A DNA stretch of 64,000 nt from Mesorhizobium liriopis (GCF_024053505.1 NZ_JAMXQS010000004.1:124001-188000), one strand, 5' to 3'; shown: positions 8,704 to 18,261, counted from the stretch's first letter. Notes: generated from the sequence alone by a model not told the origin. Translations and numbers: made by a program.

Positions 8704-10272
8704 CTATTTTACGAGTCTCACGACACGCAGCGATCTCGCAATTCCTTCGAACGCTTCAAGAAGCTTATCAGCGTCCGTAGCGTCGTAATAATGCGATTCA
8801 TCCGTTGCACATTTCTTCAACATGGACTTGGGGTCGCCTTCTGGGACCGCAAAAGCAACAGTGAAGACCTCAATCCCCTTTGATTTTGCATAGTCACATA
8901 GGGTTATCGAGTCGGCATTTACGGCTGCACGTTGAGCCCCCGCCGTTGCTGCTGTGGGCGAACCTATAAAATTCGTTCCTTTCAAATATTCCGTGTTCTG
9001 GATGCCTGTGGTGAGAACCCTCTGGGTGTTCAGTCCATCCGTCATGAGCACGATTGCCTTCCGCGGCTCTTGATTTTTTGGATCGTAGGCACCTGGCGCA
9101 TCACTGCCAGTTCCAAAGGGGCCCTCGGGCGACAATGTATTGATACCCCACATCATGCCACCGGGGATAAACGTGTTCGGAGTGTATCCACTGCGAGATG
9201 TAATCATTCCGCTTATCGCAGCTTTGATTGTGGATTGGCTGGCATTGAGCGGCAGAACCTCCGTCAGACAGCGCTGCTTCACACTTGGCGTCGTAAGATA
9301 TCCAGGATATTTGAAACTCGGTTTCTGGTCATTCAGGATTTGCTTCGCTGAACTATCCACCCGTGCACCAATACAGCCATACCAGCTGTATTGGGTTGTC
9401 GTAGTGGTTGTCTTGGTTTCAGTCTTCTCTTCGACCCAGTAAGGCTGTCCGACATTTTCATACCGGTACTCCTTGCAGCTGCGCGGAGTGGTCGTCGTTG
9501 TTGTGTACATGACGCCATCACGCTCAGTTGTAGTGGTCGTCGTTTTAGCCTCGTTCCAAGCAAGGCACTCATTCGTTTTCTTGGTATCTTGCTTCCAATA
9601 GCCTGGAGTCGTCGTTGTCGTTGTCTTCGATGAAGTCGCATAGTAGTCGTCGGGAACCGACAGGTAAGGTGCTTTCCGGTTTTTCAGTCCGATATTGATC
9701 TGCTCGGCATAAGGCACCAAGGAAACTCGTACTTTGCCATCGCCACTGTCGTTTTCTTTGAACAAGGCAGTAACAAGATTTGTTGCTGCTTTCTTCAATG
9801 TGCCGATCTTGTTGTCGACGGTCATGGAGTCGGTATTGTCGAGCACAAGGCTGACTTCGAGTTTTCCAAGAAGGGCGCGGTCTGCAACGGCACCAGCAGT
9901 AACATTCATCGTTCGGATGTTCGCGAGTGACATGAAGTAGGTGGAGACAGTACTATCAAGAGTGATCTTGATTTCCTCATCCGACGGATCAACCGTAATG
10001 CCTGTTATCTTGTCCAGGATATCTTTTTCGGTGTTCGATTTGACGTAGTTGTCTGCCAGCTTATCCAACTCGCTTTTTTTGGTTTCTCGTGACGCCGCCA
10101 GCGCCAGCGCCGTACCATCCGCCAACTGCTGAATATGGCTCCGTGCCCTTACCAGCCGCCCGTAATCCACCGCCGTGCCCACACCAAGCAGCAGCGGGAT
10201 CGTGGCAATGCCCATCATGATGGCGTAGGCGCCCGACTGGTCCTTCCAGAACCGCTTAAGAATCCCCGACAT
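8704..10272 (-). CDS. TadG-like pilus-type protein with VWA domain and threonine runs
   Basis: 522 residues from the ATG at 10272; a GTG 12 bp upstream is an alternative. The N-terminus (FWKDQSGAYAIMMGIATIPL then DYGRLVRARSHIQQ) is the TadE/TadG membrane anchor. A VWA domain follows with a MIDAS-like DNTDS near residue 150 (DxTxS rather than DxSxS) and VLMTDGLNT near 410. In between are four separate runs of six threonines (about residues 222-300) flanked by Tyr, Trp and Cys. Base composition is visibly less GC-rich than in both neighbours, a hint of transfer or relaxed selection. No other tad genes are in the window. Likely a surface or periplasmic adhesin-type protein; the partner machinery is not seen. 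Confidence 0.8.
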   Translation of the reverse strand: MSGILKRFWKDQSGAYAIMMGIATIPLLLGVGTAVDYGRLVRARSHIQQLADGTALALAASRETKKSELDKLADNYVKSNTEKDILDKITGITVDPSDEEIKITLDSTVSTYFMSLANIRTMNVTAGAVADRALLGKLEVSLVLDNTDSMTVDNKIGTLKKAATNLVTALFKENDSGDGKVRVSLVPYAEQINIGLKNRKAPYLSVPDDYYATSSKTTTTTTPGYWKQDTKKTNECLAWNEAKTTTTTTERDGVMYTTTTTTPRSCKEYRYENVGQPYWVEEKTETKTTTTTTQYSWYGCIGARVDSSAKQILNDQKPSFKYPGYLTTPSVKQRCLTEVLPLNASQSTIKAAISGMITSRSGYTPNTFIPGGMMWGINTLSPEGPFGTGSDAPGAYDPKNQEPRKAIVLMTDGLNTQRVLTTGIQNTEYLKGTNFIGSPTAATAGAQRAAVNADSITLCDYAKSKGIEVFTVAFAVPEGDPKSMLKKCATDESHYYDATDADKLLEAFEGIARSLRVVRLVK

Positions 10273-10338
10273 GTCCCCAAACACCCCAAATGCGCGACAG
10301 AGGCGCGATCAGGGGAGAGTGGGCGCGGCATGGTTAGA

Positions 10339-10363
10339 GAAAGCCTTATGCCGCAAGGCTTTC
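10339..10363. repeat. perfect 9-bp inverted repeat between hemF and the Tad-like gene
   Basis: GAAAGCCTT at 10339-10347 is repeated in inverse as AAGGCTTTC at 10355-10363, with a 7-nt loop. It lies between two minus-strand genes, downstream of hemF and about 67 bp before the Tad-like start. As RNA from hemF it would form a hairpin but is followed by only TCT, so terminator activity would be weak. An operator for the Tad-like gene is the alternative. Confidence 0.4.
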
Positions 10364-10411
10364 GCTCAGGAAGGTGAATGGCTGGTTGCGCGCGTGTGTT
10401 CGAATGTTCGC

Positions 10412-11305
10412 TTAAGGGAACATCACGAGCGGCGGCAGGCTCGAGAGAATGGCAGGCACATGCCCGCCGGTTTTTAAACCGAAGATCGTGCCGCGGTCGT
10501 AGAGCAGGTTGAACTCGACATAGCGGCCACGCCGCACGAGCTGTTCGGCGCGCTCCTCGTCGCTCCACTCGATCTCCATGTTACGCTTGACGATCAGCGG
10601 GTAGACGACCGCAAAGGCGCGGCCGACATCCTGCGCGAAGGCGAAATCGGCGTCCCAGCCGCCCGTCTCGTCGGGTGAGTGCTGCCAGTCGAAGAAGATG
10701 CCGCCCACGCCGCGCGGTTCGTTGCGGTGGGGCAGGAAGAAGTACTCGTCGCACCATGCCTTGAGACGGTCGTAATCGGCGATCGGCTCGTGCTTGCGGC
10801 AGGCGAACTGCATGGCCTTGTGGAAGGTCTCGGTGTCCGGGTCTTCCGGCGTGCGCCGCGCGTTGAGAACGGGTGTCAGATCCGCGCCGCCGCCGAACCA
10901 CCAGCGTGAGGTGACGACCATGCGCGTGTTCATGTGCACGGTCGGCACGTTCGGGTTGCGCGGATGGGCGATCAGCGAAATGCCGCTGGCCCAGAAACGC
11001 GGATCTTCCGAGGCGCCGGGCATCTGCTGGCGGAATTCGGGCGAGAACTCGCCATAAACGGTCGAGGTGTGCACGCCGACCTTTTCGAACACTTCGCCAT
11101 GCATGACCGACATCACGCCGCCACCGCCGCGCCCCTCGTCGCGCTGCCAGGCGGTGCGCTCGAATTGCGATCCGCCGAACGGTTCCTCGATAGCCTCGAA
11201 ATCCGCGCAGATGCGGTCGCGCAGGGCTTCGAACCAGTCTTTGGCTCGGGCCTTCTTGTCCTCGATATCGGCGGGCAGTCCGGCGGGGATTTCGGGACGT
11301 TGCAT
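10412..11305 (-). CDS. hemF: oxygen-dependent coproporphyrinogen III oxidase
   Basis: 297 residues from the ATG at 11305; a GTG 12 bp upstream is also possible and neither has a strong ribosome site. It carries out the aerobic oxidative decarboxylation of coproporphyrinogen III to protoporphyrinogen IX in heme synthesis. Family signatures are clear throughout: [51 protein letters not shown], and [15 protein letters not shown]. The length is normal for HemF. It stands alone rather than in a heme operon. Heme supply for the nearby bc1 complex is a natural but unproven link. Confidence 0.95.
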   Translation of the reverse strand: MQRPEIPAGLPADIEDKKARAKDWFEALRDRICADFEAIEEPFGGSQFERTAWQRDEGRGGGGVMSVMHGEVFEKVGVHTSTVYGEFSPEFRQQMPGASEDPRFWASGISLIAHPRNPNVPTVHMNTRMVVTSRWWFGGGADLTPVLNARRTPEDPDTETFHKAMQFACRKHEPIADYDRLKAWCDEYFFLPHRNEPRGVGGIFFDWQHSPDETGGWDADFAFAQDVGRAFAVVYPLIVKRNMEIEWSDEERAEQLVRRGRYVEFNLLYDRGTIFGLKTGGHVPAILSSLPPLVMFP

Positions 11306-11376
11306 GGGACGCGGCACTCATTTCGGTGAGCCATGATCCCTATATTTTATGGATGAAGGGTCAAGGCGTAGAGACG

Positions 11377-11889
11377 CTAGGGACTTTGCGTGTCGGCTTT
11401 CTGCGCGCCCGCTTCGTGCTGTCGCCCCACCTGCCGCATCGCTTCGCCCGCGCCCATCGCGACGGATAGCGCGAGGTTCAGGCTGCGACCGCCGCCGGGC
11501 ATGGGGATCGTCGCGCGTATGTCGGCTGCGTCATGCACATGATCAGGCACGCCGGCGGATTCGCGGCCGAAAAGCAGGATGTCGTCGGGTGCGAAGGCAA
11601 GGTCGGTATAGCCCACGTCCGCCTTGGTGGTGAAGAGCACGAGCCGCCTGTTCTCGGCCTTCCGCCATGCCTCGAAAGCCGTCCATTCGAGATGCCGCCT
11701 GAGCGCTGCCATCGCCAGATAGTCCATTCCGGCGCGTTTCAGATTGCGGTCCGACAGGTCGAAGCCGGCCGGCTCGATCACATCGACTGCGACCCCCAGG
11801 CAGGCTGCAAGGCGCAGGATCGTGCCCGTGTTGCCGGCAATGTCCGGCTGAAAAAGCGCCAAACGGAAATCGAAGGCCAGAGTGTTCAC
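11377..11889 (-). CDS. trmL: tRNA (cytidine(34)-2'-O)-methyltransferase, TrmL-like
   Basis: 170 residues from a GTG at 11889; the frame runs up to an ATG at 11949, adding 20 residues that do not look like the family, so the shorter start is preferred. The SpoU/TrmH SPOUT core is plain: LALFQPDIAGNTGTILRLAA (motif 1), ILLFGRESAGVP (motif 2) and IPMPGGGRSLNLALSVA (motif 3, forming the SAM-binding trefoil knot). The short length and motif 1 fit TrmL, which 2'-O-methylates the wobble base of tRNA-Leu isoacceptors. It diverges from the ABC transporter row. Confidence 0.9.
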   Translation of the reverse strand: MNTLAFDFRLALFQPDIAGNTGTILRLAACLGVAVDVIEPAGFDLSDRNLKRAGMDYLAMAALRRHLEWTAFEAWRKAENRRLVLFTTKADVGYTDLAFAPDDILLFGRESAGVPDHVHDAADIRATIPMPGGGRSLNLALSVAMGAGEAMRQVGRQHEAGAQKADTQSP

Positions 11890-12119
11890 GTGAGGCGAAA
11901 ATCCTTTGAACGGGGTGTTCCTAAGTTCATTTTGCTCATTCGTCGCCATGAGGCCGTCGTGCAGGCAGGGCGGTAAGCGCGTTCACGCCCCTTTTCAATC
12001 GACCCCTGCGACCTTATCTCAGTCTCGCGCTTGCGCATCCTTCTTGCGCGTCCCTTTTTTCTGCCAGCCACAGGCAAAGCCATCCGCGGGCAGTGCATTC
12101 TTGCCCCGAAGGCCACCCG

Positions 12120-13979
12120 ATGTTCCGCTGGTTCGAAACCCGCCTCGATCCGTTTCCGCCACAACAGCCGGTGCAGCCGCCGAAGACGCTCGTCGCCTTC
12201 TGCCTGCATTACACCACGGGCGCTTGGCCGTTCATCATCGTGACGGGCATCCTGATCTCGCTGATCGCCATCGCCGAGGTCTGGATGTTCGGCTTTCTCG
12301 GCAGCATCGTCGACTGGTTGTCGGCTCAGAACCGCGAAACGTTCCTGCAGAACGAGGGCTGGAAACTCGCCGGCATGGGGCTGCTGGTGCTGATAGCACT
12401 CCCTCTGATGGTGACGTTCCAGTCACTGCTCCAGCATCAGACGCTGCAGGGCAACTATCCGATGCGCATCCGCTGGCTGGTGCATCGCTACCTGCTCAAG
12501 CAGTCCATGGCCTTTTATCAGGACGAGTTCGCGGGCCGCGTCGCCACCAAGCTGATGCAGACGGCGCTCGCCGTGCGCGAATGCGTGATCAAGCTGATCG
12601 ATGTGCTGAACTACGTGCTCGTCTACTTCACGGGCGTGGTGATCATCGTCGGCTCGTCCGACTGGCGGTTGGCGATCCCGCTCGGGGTCTGGTTCCTGGC
12701 CTATGTCGCGCTCCTGCGCTACTTCATCCCGCGCCTGGGCCGGGTGGGCGAGGAACAGGCCGATGCGCGTTCGGTGATGACCGGACGTGTGGTGGACAGC
12801 TATACCAACATCCAGACGGTGAAGCTCTTTTCGCATTCGCGGCGTGAAGAGAGCTACGCCAGGGAAGGCATGAGCAACTTCCTCGGCACGGTGCACAAGT
12901 CGATGCGGCTGGTGACCAAGCTCTACGCCACGCTCTATTCCATCAACTGCCTGCTTCTGTTCTCGATGGGCGGTTTTGCGATCACGCTCTGGCTCAACGA
13001 GGCGATCTCGGTGGGCGCGGTGGCCGTGGCCATCGGTGTGGTCCTGCGCCTTTGGGGCATGTCGCAATGGATCATGTGGGAAATGTCCGGCCTGTTCGAG
13101 AATGTCGGCACGGTGCAGGATGGCATCCAGTCGATCGCCATGCCGCATACGGTCGAGGACAAGCCGGGCGCGCCCGCGATCGTGGTGGACAAGGGGGCCA
13201 TCGAGTTCGACCGCATCGGCTTCCACTACGGCAAGGGCGGCGGAGTGATCGAGGACCTGTCGCTCACCATCGCACCGGGTGAAAAAGTCGGCATTGTCGG
13301 CCGCTCGGGCGCGGGAAAGTCCACGCTCGTCAACCTGCTTCTGCGTTTCTACGATCTCGAAAAGGGCCGCATCCTCGTGGACGGACAGGATATCGCCGCG
13401 ATCCAGCAGGAGAGCTTGCGCGCGCGGATCGGCGTGGTGACGCAGGACACCTCACTGCTTCATCGCTCCGTCGCCGAGAACATCCTTTATGGCCGTCCCG
13501 ATGCGGGGGCGGGGCTGATGGAGGAAGCCGTGCGCCGCGCGGAGGCGCACGATTTCATCGGCGGGCTTTCCGACCTCGAAGGCCGTGTCGGCTATGAGGC
13601 GCATGTGGGCGAACGCGGCGTGAAGCTGTCGGGCGGCCAGCGCCAGCGCATCGCGATTGCCCGGGTGATGCTGAAGGACGCGCCGATCCTGATCCTCGAC
13701 GAGGCGACCTCCGCGCTCGACTCGGAAGCGGAGGCGGCCATTCAGGAAAACCTTTATCGCCTGATGGAAGGCAAGACGGTGATCGCGATCGCGCATCGCC
13801 TCTCGACCATCGCGGCGATGGATCGATTGGTGGTGATGGACCAGGGCCGCATCGTGGAAGATGGCACGCATGAGGAACTGGTGGCGCGCGGCGGGATTTA
13901 TGCCAGCCTGTGGCAACGTCAGTCGGGCGGCTTCCTGCTCGCTGACGCCCCGGACCAGCAACAGCAGGCGGCGGAGTAG
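12120..13979 (+). CDS. ABC exporter 1 (fused membrane and ATPase domains)
   Basis: 619 residues from the ATG at 12120, which has GAAGG 7 bp upstream. The N-terminal about 340 residues form a six-helix exporter domain; the ATPase domain has Walker A GRSGAGKST (about 393-401), Q-loop VTQDTS, signature LSGGQRQRIAIARV (about 502), Walker B ILILDEATSALD and the H-loop AHRLST, so it should be fully active. It is a half-transporter that must dimerise. It is the first of three consecutive paralogues (next start 9 bp after its stop). The substrate cannot be told from sequence; lipid or peptide export are both possible for this subfamily. Confidence 0.92.
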   Translation: MFRWFETRLDPFPPQQPVQPPKTLVAFCLHYTTGAWPFIIVTGILISLIAIAEVWMFGFLGSIVDWLSAQNRETFLQNEGWKLAGMGLLVLIALPLMVTFQSLLQHQTLQGNYPMRIRWLVHRYLLKQSMAFYQDEFAGRVATKLMQTALAVRECVIKLIDVLNYVLVYFTGVVIIVGSSDWRLAIPLGVWFLAYVALLRYFIPRLGRVGEEQADARSVMTGRVVDSYTNIQTVKLFSHSRREESYAREGMSNFLGTVHKSMRLVTKLYATLYSINCLLLFSMGGFAITLWLNEAISVGAVAVAIGVVLRLWGMSQWIMWEMSGLFENVGTVQDGIQSIAMPHTVEDKPGAPAIVVDKGAIEFDRIGFHYGKGGGVIEDLSLTIAPGEKVGIVGRSGAGKSTLVNLLLRFYDLEKGRILVDGQDIAAIQQESLRARIGVVTQDTSLLHRSVAENILYGRPDAGAGLMEEAVRRAEAHDFIGGLSDLEGRVGYEAHVGERGVKLSGGQRQRIAIARVMLKDAPILILDEATSALDSEAEAAIQENLYRLMEGKTVIAIAHRLSTIAAMDRLVVMDQGRIVEDGTHEELVARGGIYASLWQRQSGGFLLADAPDQQQQAAE

Positions 13980-13988
13980 AACGCGGCT

Positions 13989-15866
13989 TTGGCGATACTC
14001 GCGCCCCTTTACAGCGCTTTCGAGCGCTGGGTCGATCCCTTCCGCGAAGGCGCGCCCGCGCGGCCGCCCGCGACCACGTTCGGCTTTCTCTGGCATTATG
14101 TGAGCCAGGCCAAGGGTGCGTTCTTCGCCATGCTGGTGATCGGCGGAATCGCTCCGCTGGTCGAAGCGGGGCTGTTCTACTTCGTCGGGCGGCTGGTCGA
14201 TATCCTCGACGCGCTACCCGCCGAGCGAAGCTGGGCGGCCTTGTGGAGTGCGGCCGGCTCCGAGCTGCTCTTCATGGCGGCAGTGGTGCTGGTGATCCGC
14301 ACCATGGTGGTCGGCCTGTCAGCGATGGTGGACGAGCAAACGATCACGCCGGGCTTCTACAATCTCGTGCGCTGGCAGGCGCACCGGCATGTGTCGCGCC
14401 AGTCCTACGGTTTCTTCCAGAACGACTTCACCGGGCGCATCGCGACCAAGGTCTGGCAGTCGGGGCAGGCGACGGGCGATCTCGTGGAAAGCTTCGTCGA
14501 GGTCATCTGGTTCATGATCGTCTATACTGTCACGACGCTCGCGCTGGTGGCGGGGCTCGACTGGCGGCTGGCAGCACTCGTCGTGGTCTGGATCGCAGCC
14601 TTCGGCTGGCTCGCCAAGCTGTTTTTGCCCAAAATCCGCAAGAGTGCCGAAGCCACCGCCGAGGCGGGCTCGATGATCAATGGCCGGATCGTCGATTCCT
14701 ATTCCAACGTCCAGACGCTGAAGCTCTTCGCGGCCGATGGCGACACGCGCTACATCCGCGAGGGCTTCGACCGCTATCTCGGCGCGCTGCGACCTTTCAC
14801 GCGGCGATTGACGGGTGTGCGGGTGGCGCTGACCGCGCTGTCGGGCGTGATGATCACGGCCATCGGCGCCTTCGCCGTGTCGCTTTGGGTGGAGGGCGCG
14901 ATCACCGTTGGCGCGGTGGCCTTCACCCTGTCGCTCGTCTTGCGCCTCAATATGCTGCTCGGGCGGCTGATGATGCAGCTCAACGGCATCCTCCGGAACC
15001 TCGGCACCCTCGAAAATTCCAAGGCGCTGATCGCCCAACCTCTGGCGCTGACCGATGCGCCGGATGCTGCGGTGCTGAAGGTGACAGGCGGTGAGGTGCA
15101 GGTGGACGATGTGTCGTTCCACTACGGCAAAGGCGAAGGTGTGCTGGATCATGTGTCGCTTACGATCAAGCCGGGCGAAAAGGTCGGGCTGGTCGGCCCG
15201 AGCGGCGCGGGCAAGACCACGCTCGTGAACCTCATCCTGCGCCTTTACGATACCGAAGAGGGCCGCATCCTGATCGATGGACAGGATATCGCGCAGGTCA
15301 CGCAGGATTCGTTGCGTGGGCAGATCGGCGTGGTGGCTCAGGAAACCGCGCTGTTCCATCGATCGCTCGCCGACAATATCCGCCTCGGCAAGCCCGATGC
15401 GACCGAGGCCGAGGTCGTGGCCGCGGCGCGCAAGGCCGAAGCCGAGGGTTTCATCGCGTCGCTGCGTGACGACAAGGATCGCGTCGGACTCGATGCCTTT
15501 GTCGGCGAGCGCGGGGTGAAGCTGTCGGGCGGACAGCGCCAGCGCGTGGCGATCGCGCGCGTGTTCCTCAAGGATGCCCCGATCCTGATTCTCGACGAGG
15601 CGACGTCCGCGCTCGATTCGGACGTGGAAGCTGCCATCCAGGAGAACCTGTCCAAGCTGATGGAAGGCAAGACGGTGATCGCCATCGCCCACCGTCTTTC
15701 GACCATCGCGGCCCTCGACCGGCTCGTGGTGCTCGATGGCGGACGCATCGTGGAAGAGGGCACCCATGATGAGCTCGTGCGGCGCGACGGCCTCTATGCG
15801 CGGCTGTGGAAGCGGCAGTCCGGCGGTTTCCTCGCACACGACACGATAGCGGAGGCCGCCGAGTGA
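13989..15866 (+). CDS. ABC exporter 2 (fused membrane and ATPase domains)
   Basis: 625 residues from a TTG at 13989, 9 bp after exporter 1. Same architecture: exporter helices to about residue 345, then Walker A GPSGAGKTT (about 403), Q-loop VAQET, signature LSGGQRQRVAIARV (about 511), Walker B ILILDEATSALD and the H-loop. The motif RQSYGFFQNDFTGRIATKVW near 140 is shared with both neighbours. All catalytic motifs are intact, so this is not a degenerate partner. Its stop overlaps the GTG of exporter 3 (GTGA). Homodimer or heterodimer formation with its neighbours is open. Confidence 0.92.
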   Translation: MAILAPLYSAFERWVDPFREGAPARPPATTFGFLWHYVSQAKGAFFAMLVIGGIAPLVEAGLFYFVGRLVDILDALPAERSWAALWSAAGSELLFMAAVVLVIRTMVVGLSAMVDEQTITPGFYNLVRWQAHRHVSRQSYGFFQNDFTGRIATKVWQSGQATGDLVESFVEVIWFMIVYTVTTLALVAGLDWRLAALVVVWIAAFGWLAKLFLPKIRKSAEATAEAGSMINGRIVDSYSNVQTLKLFAADGDTRYIREGFDRYLGALRPFTRRLTGVRVALTALSGVMITAIGAFAVSLWVEGAITVGAVAFTLSLVLRLNMLLGRLMMQLNGILRNLGTLENSKALIAQPLALTDAPDAAVLKVTGGEVQVDDVSFHYGKGEGVLDHVSLTIKPGEKVGLVGPSGAGKTTLVNLILRLYDTEEGRILIDGQDIAQVTQDSLRGQIGVVAQETALFHRSLADNIRLGKPDATEAEVVAAARKAEAEGFIASLRDDKDRVGLDAFVGERGVKLSGGQRQRVAIARVFLKDAPILILDEATSALDSDVEAAIQENLSKLMEGKTVIAIAHRLSTIAALDRLVVLDGGRIVEEGTHDELVRRDGLYARLWKRQSGGFLAHDTIAEAAE

Positions 15867-17722
15867 GCTGGCGCAACCGCTTCTTCAAGAGCGCCGAGGA
15901 CCTGATCGATCCGTTTCACGACACGGATCGCGAGGTGCTGCCCAAGACCGCGTGGCGCTTCATTCTTTACTTCGCCGCCCAGGCCAAGGGGCCTTTCCTG
16001 CTGCTCCTCGTCATGGGCGGGCTCGCCGGCGCGGTGGATGCGGCGCTCTACTGGTCGGTGGGCTGGCTGATCGACCTGCTCGACGCTTCCTCGCCCCAGC
16101 GCCTGCTCGCCGACCACTGGCAGGAGTTGGTCGGCCTGCTCGCACTGTTGCTCGTGGTGCGCACACTGGTGATGATCGGCTCTGCCGTGGTCGAACAGCA
16201 GATCATCGTGCCGGGCTTCTTCACCATGGTGCGCTGGCAATCGTTCCGCCGTGTGATCGACCAGCCCTATGGCTTCTTCCAGAACGATTTTGCCGGCCGT
16301 ATTGCGACCAAGATCATGCAGGGTGGCGAGGCGGTGGGCGATTTCGTCGTCAACCTGCTTCAGACCATGTGGTCGTTTTTGACCTTCGTGGTGCTGACGG
16401 TGACGATCCTCGTCTCGCTCGATCCGTGGATGGGGCTGATCGTCGGCCTCTGGTTCGCCGGTTACTGCGCGGTCATCCGCTACCTGCTGCCCGAGATGCG
16501 GACGGCAGGGCGCGAAACGGCCGACCAGCGCTCGATCTTCACCGGCCGCATGGTCGATGTCTTCACCAACATCATGGCCGTCAAGCTGTTCGACCGCGGA
16601 CGGCGCGAGCACGACTATGTGCGCCAAAGCCTCGACCAGTTTCTCGTCGCGATCATCCGGCTGACCCGTGCGGTGACCACCGTTCGCTCGGCGGTCGCCG
16701 TTCTCAACGGCCTCATGATGTCGGCCGTCGGTGCGCTGGCGGTGAGCCAGTGGGTCGACGGCGCCATCACCAGCGGTGCCATCGCCGCCGCCATGGGCCT
16801 CGTTTTCCGTCTCAACCAGATGTCGGGCTGGGTGATGTTCAACATCAACGGCCTCGTGCGGAACTATGGCACGGTTCAGGACTCGATCCGCACCGTTTCG
16901 GTTCAGCCGGCCTTGCGCGACAGGCCGGATGCGCTGGAGATCAGTCGGGCGCGGGGCGAAATCCGCTTCGAGAACGTGTCCTTCCATTATGGCAAGGAGG
17001 GCGGCGTGATCGAGAACCTGTCCTTCACCATCCGCCCCGGCGAGCGCGTGGCGCTCGTTGGCCCGTCGGGGGCAGGCAAGACCACGATCATCAACCTGCT
17101 CTTGCGCCTGTTCGACATCGAGAAGGGCCGCATCCTGCTCGACGGGCAAGACATCCGCGCGATGACGCAGGCTTCCTTGCGCGCGCAGTTCGGCGTGGTC
17201 ACGCAGGACGCCATGCTGATGCACCGCTCGATCCGCGACAATATCGGCTACGGCAACCCCGAAGCCGAACAGGATGAGATCGAGCGTGCCGCGATGCGCG
17301 CCGCCGCCCACGACTTCATCGAAGGCGTGTCCGACCCGCGCGGTCGCACCGGCTATGACGCGCAGGTGGGCGAGCGAGGGGTGAAGCTGTCGGGCGGCCA
17401 GCGCCAGCGTATCGCCATCGCCCGCATGATGTTGAAGGACGCGCCGGTGCTGATCCTCGACGAGGCGACGTCCGCACTCGATTCGGAGGTCGAGGCGGCG
17501 ATCCAGGAGAACCTGTTCGAACTGATGGAAGGCAAGACGGTGATCGCGGTCGCGCACCGGCTCTCGACCATTGCCGCCCTCGACCGCCTGATCGTGCTCG
17601 ACCACGGTCGCATCGTCGAAGAAGGCAGCCACGAAGAACTCGTCGCCAAGGGCGGCCTCTATGCCGGTCTGTGGAAGCGCCAGTCCGGCGGCTTTCTCGC
17701 CGACAGCCTCGCCGCCGAGTGA
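15863..17722 (+). CDS. ABC exporter 3 (fused membrane and ATPase domains)
   Basis: 619 residues from a GTG at 15863 that overlaps the previous stop and has GGAGG about 9 bp upstream. It carries the exporter domain and an intact ATPase: Walker A GPSGAGKTT (about 401), signature LSGGQRQRIAIARM (about 508), Walker B LILDEATSALD and H-loop AHRLST. The region YGFFQNDFAGRIATKIMQGG is nearly the same as in exporters 1 and 2, which shows that the three arose by tandem duplication. The C-terminal WKRQSGGFL tail is also common to all three. The downstream DUF6665-like gene starts 5 bp after the stop. Confidence 0.92.
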   Translation: MSWRNRFFKSAEDLIDPFHDTDREVLPKTAWRFILYFAAQAKGPFLLLLVMGGLAGAVDAALYWSVGWLIDLLDASSPQRLLADHWQELVGLLALLLVVRTLVMIGSAVVEQQIIVPGFFTMVRWQSFRRVIDQPYGFFQNDFAGRIATKIMQGGEAVGDFVVNLLQTMWSFLTFVVLTVTILVSLDPWMGLIVGLWFAGYCAVIRYLLPEMRTAGRETADQRSIFTGRMVDVFTNIMAVKLFDRGRREHDYVRQSLDQFLVAIIRLTRAVTTVRSAVAVLNGLMMSAVGALAVSQWVDGAITSGAIAAAMGLVFRLNQMSGWVMFNINGLVRNYGTVQDSIRTVSVQPALRDRPDALEISRARGEIRFENVSFHYGKEGGVIENLSFTIRPGERVALVGPSGAGKTTIINLLLRLFDIEKGRILLDGQDIRAMTQASLRAQFGVVTQDAMLMHRSIRDNIGYGNPEAEQDEIERAAMRAAAHDFIEGVSDPRGRTGYDAQVGERGVKLSGGQRQRIAIARMMLKDAPVLILDEATSALDSEVEAAIQENLFELMEGKTVIAVAHRLSTIAALDRLIVLDHGRIVEEGSHEELVAKGGLYAGLWKRQSGGFLADSLAAE

Positions 17723-17727
17723 GTGCC

Positions 17728-18039
17728 ATGAGTGTTCGTCCGCCGTCGATCTATTCCGGCGCCAACCCGCAGGATGCGCTGTTCGATGCGCTTCAGCATG
17801 AGGTTCAAGGCGAGAAGGCATCTTCGCTCGGGCGGGCAGGGCGGCTTGCCGAGGAAGCGCTGGCACGGCTCGCCATGAACACGGAGCCGGCCCTGCGCGA
17901 CGAGCTTCTGCGACAGGCGGCCAAGGCCGTCTACGCCTACTTCATCCAGCGTGAGTTGTGCGGATTTCGACGGCATCAGGATGTGATCCGCGAACTCGGT
18001 ATTCCCTCCGCCGTTCTGGCCCGGCTCGGCGCCGTCTGA
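17728..18039 (+). CDS. small DUF6665-like protein
   Basis: 103 residues, soluble, with a helical core (GEKASSLGRAGRLAEEALAR, then DELLRQAAKAVYAYFIQREL and RHQDVIRELGIP). I recall this pattern as the DUF6665 family of Rhizobiales, whose function is unknown; the name is from memory and less certain than the reality of the gene. It begins 5 bp after the third ABC exporter, so it is co-transcribed with it. There are no membrane segments or cysteine clusters. Confidence 0.75.
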   Translation: MSVRPPSIYSGANPQDALFDALQHEVQGEKASSLGRAGRLAEEALARLAMNTEPALRDELLRQAAKAVYAYFIQRELCGFRRHQDVIRELGIPSAVLARLGAV

Positions 18040-18050
18040 CACCTTTTTCA

Positions 18051-18085
18051 AGCACCGCGACAAACTGCCCGCCGGGCGCGGTGCT
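18051..18085 (+). terminator. 9-bp inverted repeat after the ABC/DUF6665 unit
   Basis: AGCACCGCG at 18051-18059 and CGCGGTGCT at 18077-18085 form a perfect 9-bp stem with a 17-nt loop, starting 12 bp after the DUF6665-like stop. No T-run follows, so it is not a classic intrinsic terminator. It may be a transcript-stabilising hairpin or mark the boundary before the pet operon. Confidence 0.4.
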
Positions 18086-18261
18086 CTATGGACAAGGCAC
18101 TTTCTGCCGCCTAGAAAAAGCCGCAAACCGCCGGGCCCACCCGTTCGCGACACGTCCGTCTCGCTCGATAGGAAAGCCCCACGGTTGATGCATTCGGCCA
18201 TGCCTGCTTGGAGGAGCAAGACGCGGCATGGACCTCCGAATGCGCAAGACGAGGACAATAC

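Noticed and set aside
14319-15839. Long open frame on the minus strand (about 506 codons) opposite ABC exporter 2
   Set aside because: It is a shadow of the high-GC exporter gene; the product is a His/Arg/Asp-rich string with no family pattern.
15794-17866. Long open frame on the minus strand (about 690 codons) opposite ABC exporter 3
   Set aside because: Shadow of the exporter; composition is typical of antisense translation and it covers a clear gene.
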